Assembly (NCBI RefSeq): GCF_030818255.1
Contig: NZ_JAUTAG010000001.1
Span: 3,224,001-3,288,000, forward strand
Length of the DNA stretch: 64,000 bases
DNA from: Microbacterium sp. SORGH_AS_0969
GTDB lineage: Bacteria; Actinomycetota; Actinomycetes; Actinomycetales; Microbacteriaceae
Direction: 5' to 3'
Positions 1-8,629 of the stretch are shown here, piece by piece. Below the pieces are notes generated by a model. The model was not told where the DNA came from. It was given only the letters and a program-made list of their open reading frames with translations, and ran no database searches. Each line of letters opens with the position of its first letter. The stretch's first letter is position 1. Both the position numbers and the translations under genes were made by a program.

Positions 1-59
1 TTGCGAGGATCACACCGGCCCCGTGCGCGCAAATGCCCTCTGTTCGCTCGGGCACGGGT

Positions 60-65
60 TAGGCT
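60..65 (+). promoter_or_regulatory. Probable clpX -10 hexamer
   Basis: TAGGCT at 60-65 fits the TANNNT -10 pattern seen before many genes in this window. It would give a leader of about 40 nt that contains a strong GAGGAGG ribosome binding site before the ATG at 112. No convincing -35 is visible. Confidence 0.45.
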
Positions 66-111
66 CGTGGCACACAGGCGTGAGGGCGCCGGGTGACGAG
101 GAGGAACAGGC

Positions 112-1380
112 ATGGCACGCATCGGAGAAAGCGCCGATCTGTTCAAATGCTCCTTCTGCGGAAAGAGCCAGAAGCAGGTGCAGCAGCTGATCGCCGGTCC
201 CGGTGTGTACATCTGCGATGAATGCGTCGAGCTCTGCAACGAGATCATCGAAGAGCGCATGGCCGAGTCTTCTGCGGGCGAGGTCGCCGAGTTCGACCTG
301 CCCAAGCCTCGCGAGATCTTTTCGTTCCTCGAGGAGTACGTCGTCGGGCAGGAGCCCGCGAAACGCGCCCTCGCCGTCGCCGTCTACAACCACTACAAGC
401 GCGTCCGGGCGCACGGGACCCTGCAGCCGGCCGAGGCCCGCGCCGAAGAGATCGACATCGCCAAGAGCAACATCCTGCTGCTCGGGCCGACCGGCTGCGG
501 TAAGACCTACCTCGCGCAGACGCTCGCCAAGCGTCTCAACGTGCCCTTCGCGGTCGCGGATGCCACTGCCCTGACCGAGGCCGGGTACGTCGGCGAAGAC
601 GTCGAGAACATCCTGCTCAAGCTCCTGCAGGCAGCCGACTTCGACGTGAAGCGCGCCGAGACGGGCATCATCTACATCGACGAGGTCGACAAGATCGCGC
701 GCAAGGCCGAGAACCCCTCGATCACGCGCGACGTGTCGGGGGAGGGCGTCCAGCAGGCCCTCCTGAAGATCCTCGAGGGCACCGTGGCGTCGGTCCCCCC
801 GCAGGGCGGTCGGAAGCACCCCCACCAGGAGTTCATCCAGATCGACACGACCAACGTGTTGTTCATCGTCGCCGGGGCCTTCGCGGGCCTCGAGGAGATC
901 ATCTCCGCGCGCGTCGGCAAGCACGGCGTGGGCTTCGGTGCTCCTCTGCAGCGCAAAGAAGATGCGCCCGACCTGTTCAGCGAGGCGCTGCCCGAAGACC
1001 TGCACAAGTTCGGTCTGATCCCCGAGTTCATCGGTCGCCTGCCCGTCGTGGCATCCGTCTCGCCGCTCGATCAGGACGCGCTCATGGAGATCCTCACGGC
1101 TCCGCGCAACGCGCTCGTCAAGCAGTACCAGCGCATGTTCGAGCTCGACGGTGTGCAGCTCGAGTTCGACGAAGACGCGCTGCGCGCGATCGCCGACCTC
1201 GCCGTCGCCCGCAAGACCGGCGCCCGCGGACTGCGCGCGATCCTCGAGGACGTGCTCGGGCCGATCATGTTCGACGTGCCGTCGTCCGACGACATCGCCA
1301 AGGTCGTCATCACACGCGCAGCGGTCGAAGACGGGGCGCAGCCGACGATCGTGCTGGCGCAGAAGCGCCGCAGCGCCTGA
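112..1380 (+). CDS. clpX: ATP-dependent Clp protease ATP-binding subunit ClpX
   Basis: AAA+ unfoldase that recognises tagged or damaged proteins and feeds them into the ClpP chamber in the cytoplasm. The N-terminal zinc-binding domain has CSFC (C13, C16) and CDEC (C35, C38). Walker A (GPTGCGKT) starts near residue 125 and Walker B (IIYIDEVDK) near 186. The sensor and C-terminal AAA+ lid region runs to the end at 422 aa, the normal ClpX length. The ATG at 112 follows GAGGAGG at a good distance. clpP, usually just upstream in actinobacteria, would lie outside the window. A frameshifted gene begins 5 nt downstream. Confidence 0.97.
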   Translation: MARIGESADLFKCSFCGKSQKQVQQLIAGPGVYICDECVELCNEIIEERMAESSAGEVAEFDLPKPREIFSFLEEYVVGQEPAKRALAVAVYNHYKRVRAHGTLQPAEARAEEIDIAKSNILLLGPTGCGKTYLAQTLAKRLNVPFAVADATALTEAGYVGEDVENILLKLLQAADFDVKRAETGIIYIDEVDKIARKAENPSITRDVSGEGVQQALLKILEGTVASVPPQGGRKHPHQEFIQIDTTNVLFIVAGAFAGLEEIISARVGKHGVGFGAPLQRKEDAPDLFSEALPEDLHKFGLIPEFIGRLPVVASVSPLDQDALMEILTAPRNALVKQYQRMFELDGVQLEFDEDALRAIADLAVARKTGARGLRAILEDVLGPIMFDVPSSDDIAKVVITRAAVEDGAQPTIVLAQKRRSA

Positions 1381-1385
1381 CCCCC

Positions 1386-1962
1386 GTGGGGGCCTGGCGC
1401 GGGCGCGGTGCCGCGCTGCGCGTCCGGCCGTTCACCGTCGGTGGGGTCGCGCGCGGTGCGCGACTGGTGCTCCGCGACACGCCGGAGGTTGCACTGTCCC
1501 TCGCGCTCGACGCCCTGCGCGCGGAGCGTTTCGACCTCGGGGACGATCGCGTGTGGCCTGGGCGCTCCGGGAGCGCGATTCGGAGTGGATCGCGCAGGCC
1601 GTGCGCATCGGACACCCGGATCCGTCGTGGAACACCGGATTCGTGGATGCCACGCTGTCGGACACGCTTCTGACGGTGGTGCGGGTCTGACGGTGGTGCC
1701 GGGCCTCTGGCGGCACGCCACGTCGACGGTGGTCGTCGCCAGTGCGCGTCCTCACGAGCAGGGCTCGGAGGTGGTGATCTTCGCGCACGTGAGCGTCCGA
1801 GGCTGGACGTCGTCGAATGACGCGGCTCCGCTGCTGAAGGCGGCTCTGGACCGCGTCGAGGCATCCGCGAGCGTGGTGTCGCGCGAGCCGATGCACGGCA
1901 TTCCGAATGACGGAGCCCCGGCTTCGCAGGCCTTCGTGCGCGAGGTGCTCGGCTGGCGTTAG
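1386..1962 (+). pseudogene. Frameshifted conserved hypothetical gene downstream of clpX
   Basis: A coherent protein sequence crosses three frames. From a GTG at 1386 the first frame reads RPFTVGGVARGARLVLRD... to DDRV at 1553. It resumes as AWALRERDSEW from 1556, and ends as LTVVPGLWRHATST...REVLGWR to the stop at 1962. Both shifts have simple causes: an extra TG at 1554-1555, and a 17-nt near-tandem duplication (1669-1685 and 1686-1702, one mismatch). Together they add 19 nt. Removing both restores one frame of about 185 codons. The family is not recognised. The GTG lies 5 nt after clpX, so it was probably cotranscribed. Sequencing error could explain the 2-nt event but hardly the 17-nt duplication. 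Confidence 0.75.
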
Positions 1963-2000
1963 GGCGTGCCGGGGGAGCTCTCACGCCCCTCCACCTCACC

Positions 2001-2075
2001 GGTAAACGCCATCCATGCCCGGAAACACGCTGTCCACGCGTTTCTGTGCGTGAACAGCGTTTATGGATGCCGCGG
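2001..2075 (+). repeat. Intergenic palindromic element, copy 1
   Basis: A 75-bp imperfect nested palindrome. TAAACGC near the left end pairs with GCGTTTA on the right, CATCCAT pairs with ATGGATG, and GAAACACG faces CGCGTTTC. The right half is nearly identical to the element at 2192-2268 and in the same orientation. The 1963-2494 gap holds these two elements and no credible gene. Confidence 0.6.
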
Positions 2076-2191
2076 TGGACGGAATGCGCCCGCGCCGGAC
2101 ACGACACAGCCAGACACCTGAGCGACGGACGGGCGAGCGCACGGGCGGACGGGGGCCTCGGGCGGGCGGGGCCTCGAGCAGGGACCGGCGC

Positions 2192-2268
2192 CGCATAAAC
2201 GCCGTTCACTCACATAAACGCGCTCTCCACGCGTTTCTGCGCGCCAACAGCGTTTATGGATGCCGCGG
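2192..2268 (+). repeat. Intergenic palindromic element, copy 2
   Basis: Related to the copy at 2001-2075. The outer arms CATAAACGCCGTT (2194-2206) and AACAGCGTTTATG (2246-2258) pair with one mismatch. The inner arms AAACGCG (2216-2222) and CGCGTTT (2230-2236) pair perfectly. The element ends in the heptamer GGATGCC followed by GCGG, like copy 1. Confidence 0.65.
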
Positions 2269-2482
2269 CAGTTCGGCGGGCGCGGCCATCGACGCCGACC
2301 ACCCCCAACGCGGACAGCCCACCCCGACGGCCCCGCTCCCGCCACCCGATGCCGGCGATCCCTCGCCCGCCATCCCGTGAAGCGCACACCGTCGCCCGGG
2401 GATCCCTTCTGCACATCGGAGCAATATCCGGATCGATCCCCACCGGGGCTCCCGAGCCCCCGTCGATGTCGGACCCCCTCGC

Positions 2483-2488
2483 TAGCAT
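2483..2488 (+). promoter_or_regulatory. -10 hexamer of a probably leaderless gene
   Basis: TAGCAT ends 6 nt before the ATG at 2495, so transcription would start at or next to the start codon. No Shine-Dalgarno sequence lies between them. Confidence 0.5.
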
Positions 2489-2494
2489 GCACAC

Positions 2495-3826
2495 ATGCAT
2501 ACGGGTACCTCGTCGACACCACCGGACAGTGGCCCGCGGGCCCTGTCCGCGGTGCTCGGCGAGGTGCTCCGCACGGGTGCCGCGTTCGCCGCCGCGGAGG
2601 TGGCGCGCACCCGCGCCCTAGCGGAGGCGGGGCATCTCGCGCGGGATGTGATGGCCGAAAGGCCCTCGTCCTCGCGGGCCGCGGAGATGGCATTGCGCGA
2701 GGTTGCGTCGGAGATCGCGGCGGCCGAGCACGTGTCCGATCGGTCCCTGCAGATGCAGATCAGCCGCGCCATGACCCTGGTCGACGACTACCCCATCACC
2801 CTCTCGGCGTGGGAGCGGGGCACGATCACCCGCGCTCATGTGCAGACGATCCTCGAAGTTGGAACGCCCCTGCCCACCGAGGTCCGCGCCGAGTTCGACA
2901 CCCTGGCAGTCGCCACCGCCGACGGGCTCAGCCCGGGGCGGTTGCGCACCCGCCTGGCAGCGCTCGCCGAGAGCCTGCAGCCGACGACGATCACCGAACG
3001 CCACCAGCGGGGCCGCGACACCCGCTGCGTACGCGTCGTCACAGGGCACGACGGAATGTCCGACCTGATCGCCACCCTCCCCACCATCCTCGCCGTCGGC
3101 ATCTACGACCGCCTCACCCAACAGGCGCGCACGCTGATCGATGCGCGCGGCGATACTCCGACGTCGGCCACGGATGAGCGCACCACCGCGCAGGTACGCG
3201 CCGACATCCTCGCCGACCTCCTTCTCACCGCCGCCCCCGACGCCGACCCCACCCGCGTCGATGACGGCCCCGGCACCCTCGGCGCGATCCGCGGCCGTGT
3301 CCAGGTCGTCGTGCCCGCGCTGACCATGCTCGACCCGCAGCACGAGAACACCGAACCCGCAGAACTCATCGGACACGGCCCCATCGACGCCGACACCGCC
3401 CGCACCCTCGCCGAGTCGACCGCCGTCCCCTGGGACCGCGTCATCACGCACCCGATCACCGGCGCCGTCCTCCACACCGACACCTACCAGCGCACCACCG
3501 CCATCGATCGGTACCTTCGCGCCCGCGACCGCCACTGCCGCTGGCCCGGATGCACCGTCCCCGCCATCCGCTCCGAGGTCGACCACACCCTCGACTACGC
3601 CCTCGGCGGCGCCACCGACGTCCGCAACCTCAGCCACCTCTGCCAACGACACCACACGCAAAAGCAGTTCACCCGCTGGAGCGTCAGACAACTCCCCGAC
3701 GGAATCCTCGAATGGACCAGCCCCACCGGCCGCACCTACCGCGACGAACCCCTCCCATACTCACCCGCCGTGAGATTCCTCCCCGACGACCCACCCCCAC
3801 CCGACCACGACCACGCCCCGTTCTAA
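2495..3826 (+). CDS. DUF222 and HNH endonuclease domain protein
   Basis: 443 aa. The N-terminal and central part (about residues 15-330) matches the DUF222 helical domain common in actinobacteria. The C-terminus has an HNH nuclease module: CRWPGC near 348, EVDHTLDYALGG near 362, and NLSHLCQRHHTQKQF near 376, giving the zinc or metal ligands and catalytic histidines. Such proteins occur in many copies in Microbacteriaceae; their substrate and role are not established, and a link to mobile DNA or self-splicing has been suggested for relatives. It stands alone between a palindrome-rich gap and a low-GC membrane protein. The start is supported by TAGCAT 6 nt upstream. Confidence 0.88.
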   Translation: MHTGTSSTPPDSGPRALSAVLGEVLRTGAAFAAAEVARTRALAEAGHLARDVMAERPSSSRAAEMALREVASEIAAAEHVSDRSLQMQISRAMTLVDDYPITLSAWERGTITRAHVQTILEVGTPLPTEVRAEFDTLAVATADGLSPGRLRTRLAALAESLQPTTITERHQRGRDTRCVRVVTGHDGMSDLIATLPTILAVGIYDRLTQQARTLIDARGDTPTSATDERTTAQVRADILADLLLTAAPDADPTRVDDGPGTLGAIRGRVQVVVPALTMLDPQHENTEPAELIGHGPIDADTARTLAESTAVPWDRVITHPITGAVLHTDTYQRTTAIDRYLRARDRHCRWPGCTVPAIRSEVDHTLDYALGGATDVRNLSHLCQRHHTQKQFTRWSVRQLPDGILEWTSPTGRTYRDEPLPYSPAVRFLPDDPPPPDHDHAPF

Positions 3827-4296
3827 CCCAACTCCCGGCGGGGCGGTTGACCGCGCACCATCCCTCAACCCGACCTGGAGCACGGCCGCCAGGGACCCGC
3901 GCGCACGCACCCGCGGCGCCCACGCCTACTTGCGCCGCGCGCCCACGCCTACTCGTGCGGTGCACCACCCTGCGCCCGCCGCCGGAAGCTCGCGCCCAGC
4001 CCGCCCGAACCGCAAAGCCTACGGCCCCACCGCCAGCCCGCGCCTAGGGTGTGTCTGACAGTGGGAGCACGCAGGTGTACGAACCGCGTCCGTCTGACGT
4101 CAGTCCTCCGCCCACCGAGCCGATCAGCGTCGCGATCTCTCAGCCGAGCGCCGAGCCAGCCCGGAACACCGCCTCACATCCGGGGCGGCGGACACGACAA
4201 TCGTCGACTCCAGGCAATCACGCCGTGATTTACCGTGCTGCGATTGTCCTCAACGGGGTCGTCTCCTGGATTCACTTTCTCGAGGCTCGGCGCGGA
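3827..4296. other. Gene-free stretch
   Basis: No credible gene. A 15-bp direct repeat (GCGCCCACGCCTACT at 3916-3930 and 3939-3953) is the only obvious structure. GC content falls from about position 4190, continuing into the membrane protein gene that follows. Confidence 0.5.
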
Positions 4297-4941
4297 TCAG
4301 GCGAACAGAAAGTAGAACGACAGATGCAGCGCGAGGATCAGGTGCAAGGTCTTCAGCCCGACCCGCAGCGAAGCGAGCGTGACGCCGAGCGCAAGGATCG
4401 CCATACTCGGAAGCCAGTTTCCGAGTCCAAACCGTTCAGGGATGAACAGAACGTGTCCGAGCCAGAAGATCGCAGCGCTCAGCACGATCGCCGTCAAGGC
4501 GGGCAGTCGCTCACCCAGGTAGCTCTGCAGGAGTCCGAACGTCAGATAGTCCTGCCAGAACACGGACACCATCATCCACACCATGTACAGCAGCACGGGA
4601 AGGATCAGGTCGTAGTGGAACGGCAACGCGATCGCCAGCACCACCGGAAGTGCATACAGCCATAGCGACCACGACCGCGCGAACAGCACGCTATTGAAAC
4701 GCCTGTGCGTGAGCAGGAGAGCAGCGACTACCGCCAGCGCCACCCCGGTTTCGATAGCGATGGCTCCGGCCAGATTGTCGGTGATGAGGTGACCGATCCC
4801 ATTGCTCAGTAGTCCGGGAGTCAGCGCCCACAACCCGAACCAGGCAGCGATAGCTACCCCGACGTTCCACCACGGTCGACGAACACCCCCGTCAGCCGGT
4901 TCACGAGCTGACGACGGCGGAAGGTGCTGCGAGATACTCAC
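4297..4941 (-). CDS. CPBP-like intramembrane protein with altered catalytic motif
   Basis: 214 aa with about six hydrophobic segments. The layout resembles the CPBP (CAAX protease/bacteriocin-processing) family: WQDYLTFGLLQSYL sits where active members have EExxxRGxLQ, followed by FWLGHVLF (FxxxH-like) and a C-terminal LHLSFYF (HxxxN-like). The glutamate pair is replaced by Gln-Asp, so catalysis is doubtful. GC content is visibly lower than that of the neighbours (near 60% by eye), suggesting acquired DNA. It has gene-free stretches on both sides. Alternatively it is an unrelated polytopic membrane protein; function unknown. Confidence 0.6.
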   Translation of the reverse strand: MSISQHLPPSSAREPADGGVRRPWWNVGVAIAAWFGLWALTPGLLSNGIGHLITDNLAGAIAIETGVALAVVAALLLTHRRFNSVLFARSWSLWLYALPVVLAIALPFHYDLILPVLLYMVWMMVSVFWQDYLTFGLLQSYLGERLPALTAIVLSAAIFWLGHVLFIPERFGLGNWLPSMAILALGVTLASLRVGLKTLHLILALHLSFYFLFA

Positions 4942-5352
4942 TGGGAAAGTCTGGCATCGACGGACCCTTCGTCAGGCAGGCCCTAGTACCCCGCGCCGAA
5001 ACGCCCAGCGCGCCCCTACCGCAACGCCCACAGCCACGGCCACGGCCACGGCCACGGCGCGTACGAGCACGCACCGCCGCGCTCGTACGCGCACCTGTAT
5101 GCACGCGCGTGCCACCTTCTGTGGGGCACTCCCACGTCCGGCGCAGGACACGCCCCGCTCACTGAGCAATCGGCCGCACCGGCGGCCCCAGACGGCCACC
5201 CCCACCCTCATCACCCAGGCGATGCCGTAGCACGAACCTGCAGGCGATCGCCCAACGACGGACTCCGCATCGACGCCCATCGCTTCACCGCACGGTTTCG
5301 AGTCACCCGCCCGCGCGGCGCCTTCGAGACGCGCTGTTCGAGCGCCCGGCGC
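4942..5352. other. Gene-free stretch with tandem hexamers and a hairpin
   Basis: Holds the repeat described at 5033-5092 and no credible gene. Short open frames here have no recognisable domain. Confidence 0.5.
5033..5092. repeat. CCACGG tandem hexamers followed by a perfect hairpin
   Basis: About four GCCACG units (5033-5058) abut a 12-bp perfect inverted repeat, GCGCGTACGAGC (5057-5068) and GCTCGTACGCGC (5081-5092), with a 12-nt loop. It lies between the 3' end of the M3 peptidase and the 5' end of the CPBP-like gene, both on the minus strand. The function is unclear; it lacks a U-tract. Confidence 0.6.
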
Positions 5353-7404
5353 TCAGCCCGAGAGCCCTCGACGCTCGAGCAGAGGCTGGATCTCGGCATC
5401 CCGGCCCCGGAAGTCGCGGTAGGCGGCGAGCGGATCGGCCGAGCCGCCGACACCGAGGAGACGCTCGCGGAAGCGGTCGCCGTTCGCGCGTGACAGGGCA
5501 CCGTTCTCGCGGAACCACTCGACCGTGTCGGCGTCGAGAACCTCGCTCCAGATGTACGAGTAGTACCCCGCGCTGTATCCGCCCGAGAACACGTGTGCGA
5601 AGTAAGTCGAGGCGTAGCGGGTGGGGACGGCGGGGTTGTCGAGGCCGATATCGGCGAGCGCCTCGGCTTCGAACGTCCGGACGTCGATCTCGGACGCCGC
5701 CTCTTCGACCGAGAGGCCGTGCCACGCCTGATCGATCCAGGATGCCGCGAGGTACTCGCTCGTCGCGAAACCCTGGTTGAACGCTTCCGACGCGTGCAGC
5801 CTTTCGACGACGTCCGTGGGCAGAGGCTCATCGGTGTCGATGTGACGGGCGTAGTTCGTCAGGATCTCGGGCCAGAGGATCCACATCTCGTTGACCTGGC
5901 TCGGGAACTCGACGAAATCGCGGTGCACCGCGGTGCCCGCGAAATGCGGGTAGGTCACCGTGGCGAACAGACCGTGCAGGGCGTGACCGAACTCGTGGAA
6001 GAGCGTCGTGACCTCGTCGAGCGTCAGCAGCGTGGGTGTGCCCGGTGCCGGTTTGTTGACGTTCAGGTTGTTGACGACGACGGGAGCCGTCCCCCGCAGG
6101 GCCGACTGCGTGACGATCGAGTTCATCCAGGCGCCGCCGCGCTTGGAATCGCGCGTGTACAGGTCGAGCAGGAACAGTCCGAGCTCGCTGCCGTTGGCGT
6201 TGTGCACCTCGAAGACGCGCACGTCGGGGTGGTAGCCCTGCAGATCGTGACGTTCGGTGATCGTCACGCCGTACAGCTGCGCGGCCGCGAAGAACACGCC
6301 GTCGCGCAGCACGCGCTCGGCCTCGAACCAGGGGCGCAGCGCCGCGCGATCGAGGTCGTACTCGGCTGCGCGCACCTTCTCGGTGTAAAAGGCCCAGTCG
6401 TGCGCCTCGATCCGGATGCCGTCGGCATCGGCGATGCGCTGGAGCGCGGCCTGCTCTGACCGGGCGTTCGCCGCGGCGGGCACGGCGAGACGGCGCAGGA
6501 GATCGTGCACGGCGCCGGGGGAGCCGGCCGTCTGATCGGCGAGCACCGCGGCGGCGTGGGACGGGTAACCCAGGAGCGCGGCGCGCTCGGCACGCAGGCG
6601 CACGATCTCGCGAAGCACGCCCTGGTTGTCGTGCCCGTTGCCGCGCGTACCGCGTGCGCGCGAGGCTTCGAGGAGACGGCGTCGGCTCTCGCGGTTGGCG
6701 AGGGACGCGAGGTACGGGTGACCGGTGTAGAGGGTGAGGGTGACGACATACCGACCGTCGAGCCCGCGGGCGGTGGCGGCCTGCGCCGCGGCCGACAGCT
6801 CGCCCTCGCTGAGACCGTCGAGCTCGGCGACGTCGTCGAACACGACGGCGAGATCGTTCGTGTCGGCGAGGAGGTTCTTCTCGAACGTCGTCGTGAGCAC
6901 CGAGAGGCGCTGGTTGAGGTCGGTGAGCCGCACTTTCTGCGCATCACCGAGACCGGCGCCGGCCAGCGACATCTCGCGGTGGTGACGCTCGACGAGGTAG
7001 CGGCTCTCGGCATCCAGACCCAGCTCGTCGAGCTGCGCGTGGAGGGCCGAGATGCGGGCGAAGAGGGTCGCGTCCAGCTGGATGGCGTCACTGTGGGCGG
7101 CCATGAGCGGCGCGAGCTCTTCCTCGACGGCCTGGATCTCGGCCGTGCCGTCCGCCGACGACACCGTGTAGAACGTGCGGGCGATGCGGTCGAGCAGCGC
7201 GCCGCTGCGCTCGAGGGCGACGAGAGTGTTCTCGAACGTCGGGGCGTCCTCCTGCGAGGTGATCGCCTCCACTTCGCGCCGATGCTCGGCGAAAGCCTCG
7301 CGGAACGCGGGCAGGTAGTGCTCGACGCGGATGCTACCGTACGGCGGCAGGTCGTAGGGGAGAGCGGGCGGTGAGAGGAGGGGATTGGTCACGGCATCCG
7401 TCAT
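5353..7404 (-). CDS. dcp: M3 family metallopeptidase (peptidyl-dipeptidase Dcp-like)
   Basis: 683 aa zinc peptidase that cleaves oligopeptides in the cytoplasm; Dcp-type members release C-terminal dipeptides. The zinc motif HEFGH is at residues 470-474, within LFHEFGHALHGLF, with the third ligand in the downstream VEFPSQVNEMW helix region. The N-terminal domain starts with NPLL...LPPYGSIRVEHYLPAF, typical of Dcp/OpdA. I chose the ATG at 7404: a TACGCT hexamer ends 6 nt upstream, and the longer frame to 7488 runs across the divergent operator region. It is divergent from an HTH regulator that may control it. Dcp and oligopeptidase A are hard to separate by eye. Confidence 0.88.
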   Translation of the reverse strand: MTDAVTNPLLSPPALPYDLPPYGSIRVEHYLPAFREAFAEHRREVEAITSQEDAPTFENTLVALERSGALLDRIARTFYTVSSADGTAEIQAVEEELAPLMAAHSDAIQLDATLFARISALHAQLDELGLDAESRYLVERHHREMSLAGAGLGDAQKVRLTDLNQRLSVLTTTFEKNLLADTNDLAVVFDDVAELDGLSEGELSAAAQAATARGLDGRYVVTLTLYTGHPYLASLANRESRRRLLEASRARGTRGNGHDNQGVLREIVRLRAERAALLGYPSHAAAVLADQTAGSPGAVHDLLRRLAVPAAANARSEQAALQRIADADGIRIEAHDWAFYTEKVRAAEYDLDRAALRPWFEAERVLRDGVFFAAAQLYGVTITERHDLQGYHPDVRVFEVHNANGSELGLFLLDLYTRDSKRGGAWMNSIVTQSALRGTAPVVVNNLNVNKPAPGTPTLLTLDEVTTLFHEFGHALHGLFATVTYPHFAGTAVHRDFVEFPSQVNEMWILWPEILTNYARHIDTDEPLPTDVVERLHASEAFNQGFATSEYLAASWIDQAWHGLSVEEAASEIDVRTFEAEALADIGLDNPAVPTRYASTYFAHVFSGGYSAGYYSYIWSEVLDADTVEWFRENGALSRANGDRFRERLLGVGGSADPLAAYRDFRGRDAEIQPLLERRGLSG

Positions 7405-7486
7405 CCGTCCAGCGTAGTCACGCGACGACCGAGCGTATGCAAAGAAAAGTTTGCATAATTCCAGTTGCAAAGATATCTTTGTATTC
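7405..7486. promoter_or_regulatory. Divergent promoter region with two palindromic operators
   Basis: The 82-nt gap between the M3 peptidase and the HTH regulator is AT-rich compared with its surroundings. IR1 is TATGCAAA-N6-TTTGCATA (7436-7457). IR2 is the perfect palindrome CAAAGATATCTTTG (7468-7481), which overlaps the regulator's probable -10 (TATCTT, 7474-7479). The peptidase -10 (TACGCT on the minus strand) is at 7411-7416, so IR1 covers its -35 zone. The likely binder is the adjacent HTH protein, acting on itself and the peptidase; this is inference. Confidence 0.7.
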
Positions 7487-8081
7487 ATGACAACCGACCC
7501 GCGTCCCGAAGGGCGCGTCCTCGACGCGGGTGCACTTCGTGCCCTCGCGCACCCCCTGCGCGTCCGCCTCTACGATCTGCTCAGCCAGTACGGGCCTCAG
7601 ACAGCAAGCGGGCTGGCGTCGCTCACCGGCGAGTCGACGGGAGCGACGAGCTACCACCTGAGGGCGCTTGCGCGCCAGGACCTGATCCGTGAGGTCCCGG
7701 GACGCGGCACCGCTCGCGAGCGGTGGTGGGAGCGGCCCGCCGGAGCCGTCACCCTCGTCAATCCCGAGATGGCGTCAACGCCGACCGGCCGCGCCGTCAT
7801 GGAGGCGGTGCACTCCGAGACACTCACGTTGCGACAGCAGCAGCTCATGACCTTCGTCACGCACGGCTGGGACGAAGACGAACAGTGGCTCGACAAGAGC
7901 CTCATCTCCACCGCCAGCGCGCGCCTCACGGTCGCTCAGATGGCGGAGCTCGCCGACCGGCTTCAAGCGGTCATCTCCGAGGACCGTTTCCCGTTACCGC
8001 GATCAAACCGGCGAAGGCCTCCGCGTCGTCACGATGCGCGCCGACGTCTTCCCCCTGCCCGCCGAAGGACCCACATCATGA
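7487..8081 (+). pseudogene. HTH (ArsR-like) transcriptional regulator with a C-terminal frameshift
   Basis: The intact N-terminal winged-helix domain (LRALAHPLRVRLYDLL... TSYHLRALARQDLI) is typical of ArsR/HTH_20 repressors with a longer effector domain. Family-like sequence ends at QAVISEDRF near 7990 and resumes one frame over as RYRDQTGEGLRVVTMRADVF, ending in a TGA at 8079-8081. Deleting one C from the CCC at 7990-7992 joins the halves. As sequenced, the frame instead runs on into the next gene and ends at 8299. The restored stop overlaps the next ATG as ATGA, which supports the restored frame as ancestral. A sequencing error or slippage at the C-run is possible. The gene is divergent from the M3 peptidase. 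Confidence 0.7.
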
Positions 8082-8299
8082 CGACGTTCACGACCCCGCT
8101 GCCGACCGCCCCTCGCGCGCTCGCCCCCACGACATTCGATCGAGCGCTGCTCGCGCTCTCCCATGCCCTTGCACGCTTCGCCCACGCCCGCATGCTGGCG
8201 CGCGCGACGCGTCTGTCGATGGACCGCGCGCGCGGCACCGCCCGCGACAACGGACGTTCGCTCGTCGCCGAGGCCGAGTTCACCCTCCGCGTGCGCTGA
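8078..8299 (+). CDS. Small Arg/Ala-rich protein coupled to the HTH regulator
   Basis: 73 aa (MTTFTTPLPTAPRALAP...) with a predicted amphipathic helix rich in Arg, Ala and Leu (DRALLALSHALARFAHARML). No family is recognised. The ATG overlaps the restored regulator stop in ATGA, so translation was probably coupled. As sequenced it is read in frame with the regulator's N-terminus as a fusion of about 270 aa. In relatives of this arrangement a transporter often follows the regulator; none is present here. Confidence 0.5.
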   Translation: MTTFTTPLPTAPRALAPTTFDRALLALSHALARFAHARMLARATRLSMDRARGTARDNGRSLVAEAEFTLRVR

Positions 8300-8380
8300 C
8301 CGGCCGGTGGGGGGAACTCCCGGTGGGGAGACCAGCCGGTGCGTGGATCAACCCGCGCGTGGACAGCCTGGGCGCCGACC

Positions 8381-8629
8381 TCAGGCGAACTCGTCGCCCT
8401 CGTCGTAGCGCACGACGACCTCGCCCGCGGCATCCTGCGTCACGATGACGCCGGTGTCGAGCTCGGCGACCGGACGACCTTCGAGGAAGGTCAGCGTCCA
8501 CCGCGGCGCGGGGGCGCTGAGCCCGTCGGGGTTGAGAGCTTCCTCGACCGCGGCGATCTGCGCGTGGAGCACCTCGGGAACAGCCTTCGGCGGCTCTTCG
8601 CGGGCGGTCCAACGGGTTCCGAGCTGCAT
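8381..8629 (-). CDS. Conserved small protein downstream of valS
   Basis: 82 aa, acidic, no signal peptide or membrane segment. The sequence GTRWTAREEPPKAVPEVLHAQIAAVEEAL followed by a beta-rich WTLTFLEGRPVAELDTGVIV looks like a compact folded domain of unknown function. Its ATG overlaps the valS stop by one base (TGATG), indicating coupled translation with valyl-tRNA synthetase. No function can be assigned. Confidence 0.65.
   Translation of the reverse strand: MQLGTRWTAREEPPKAVPEVLHAQIAAVEEALNPDGLSAPAPRWTLTFLEGRPVAELDTGVIVTQDAAGEVVVRYDEGDEFA

Noticed and set aside
43..57. Possible ClgR-type operator before clpX
   Set aside because: Only the left half (TTCGCT) resembles the consensus; the right half does not.
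4051..4665. Open frame on the plus strand overlapping the CPBP-like gene
   Set aside because: No family match, Glu/Arg/Gln-rich antisense composition, and the opposite strand has clear transmembrane segments.
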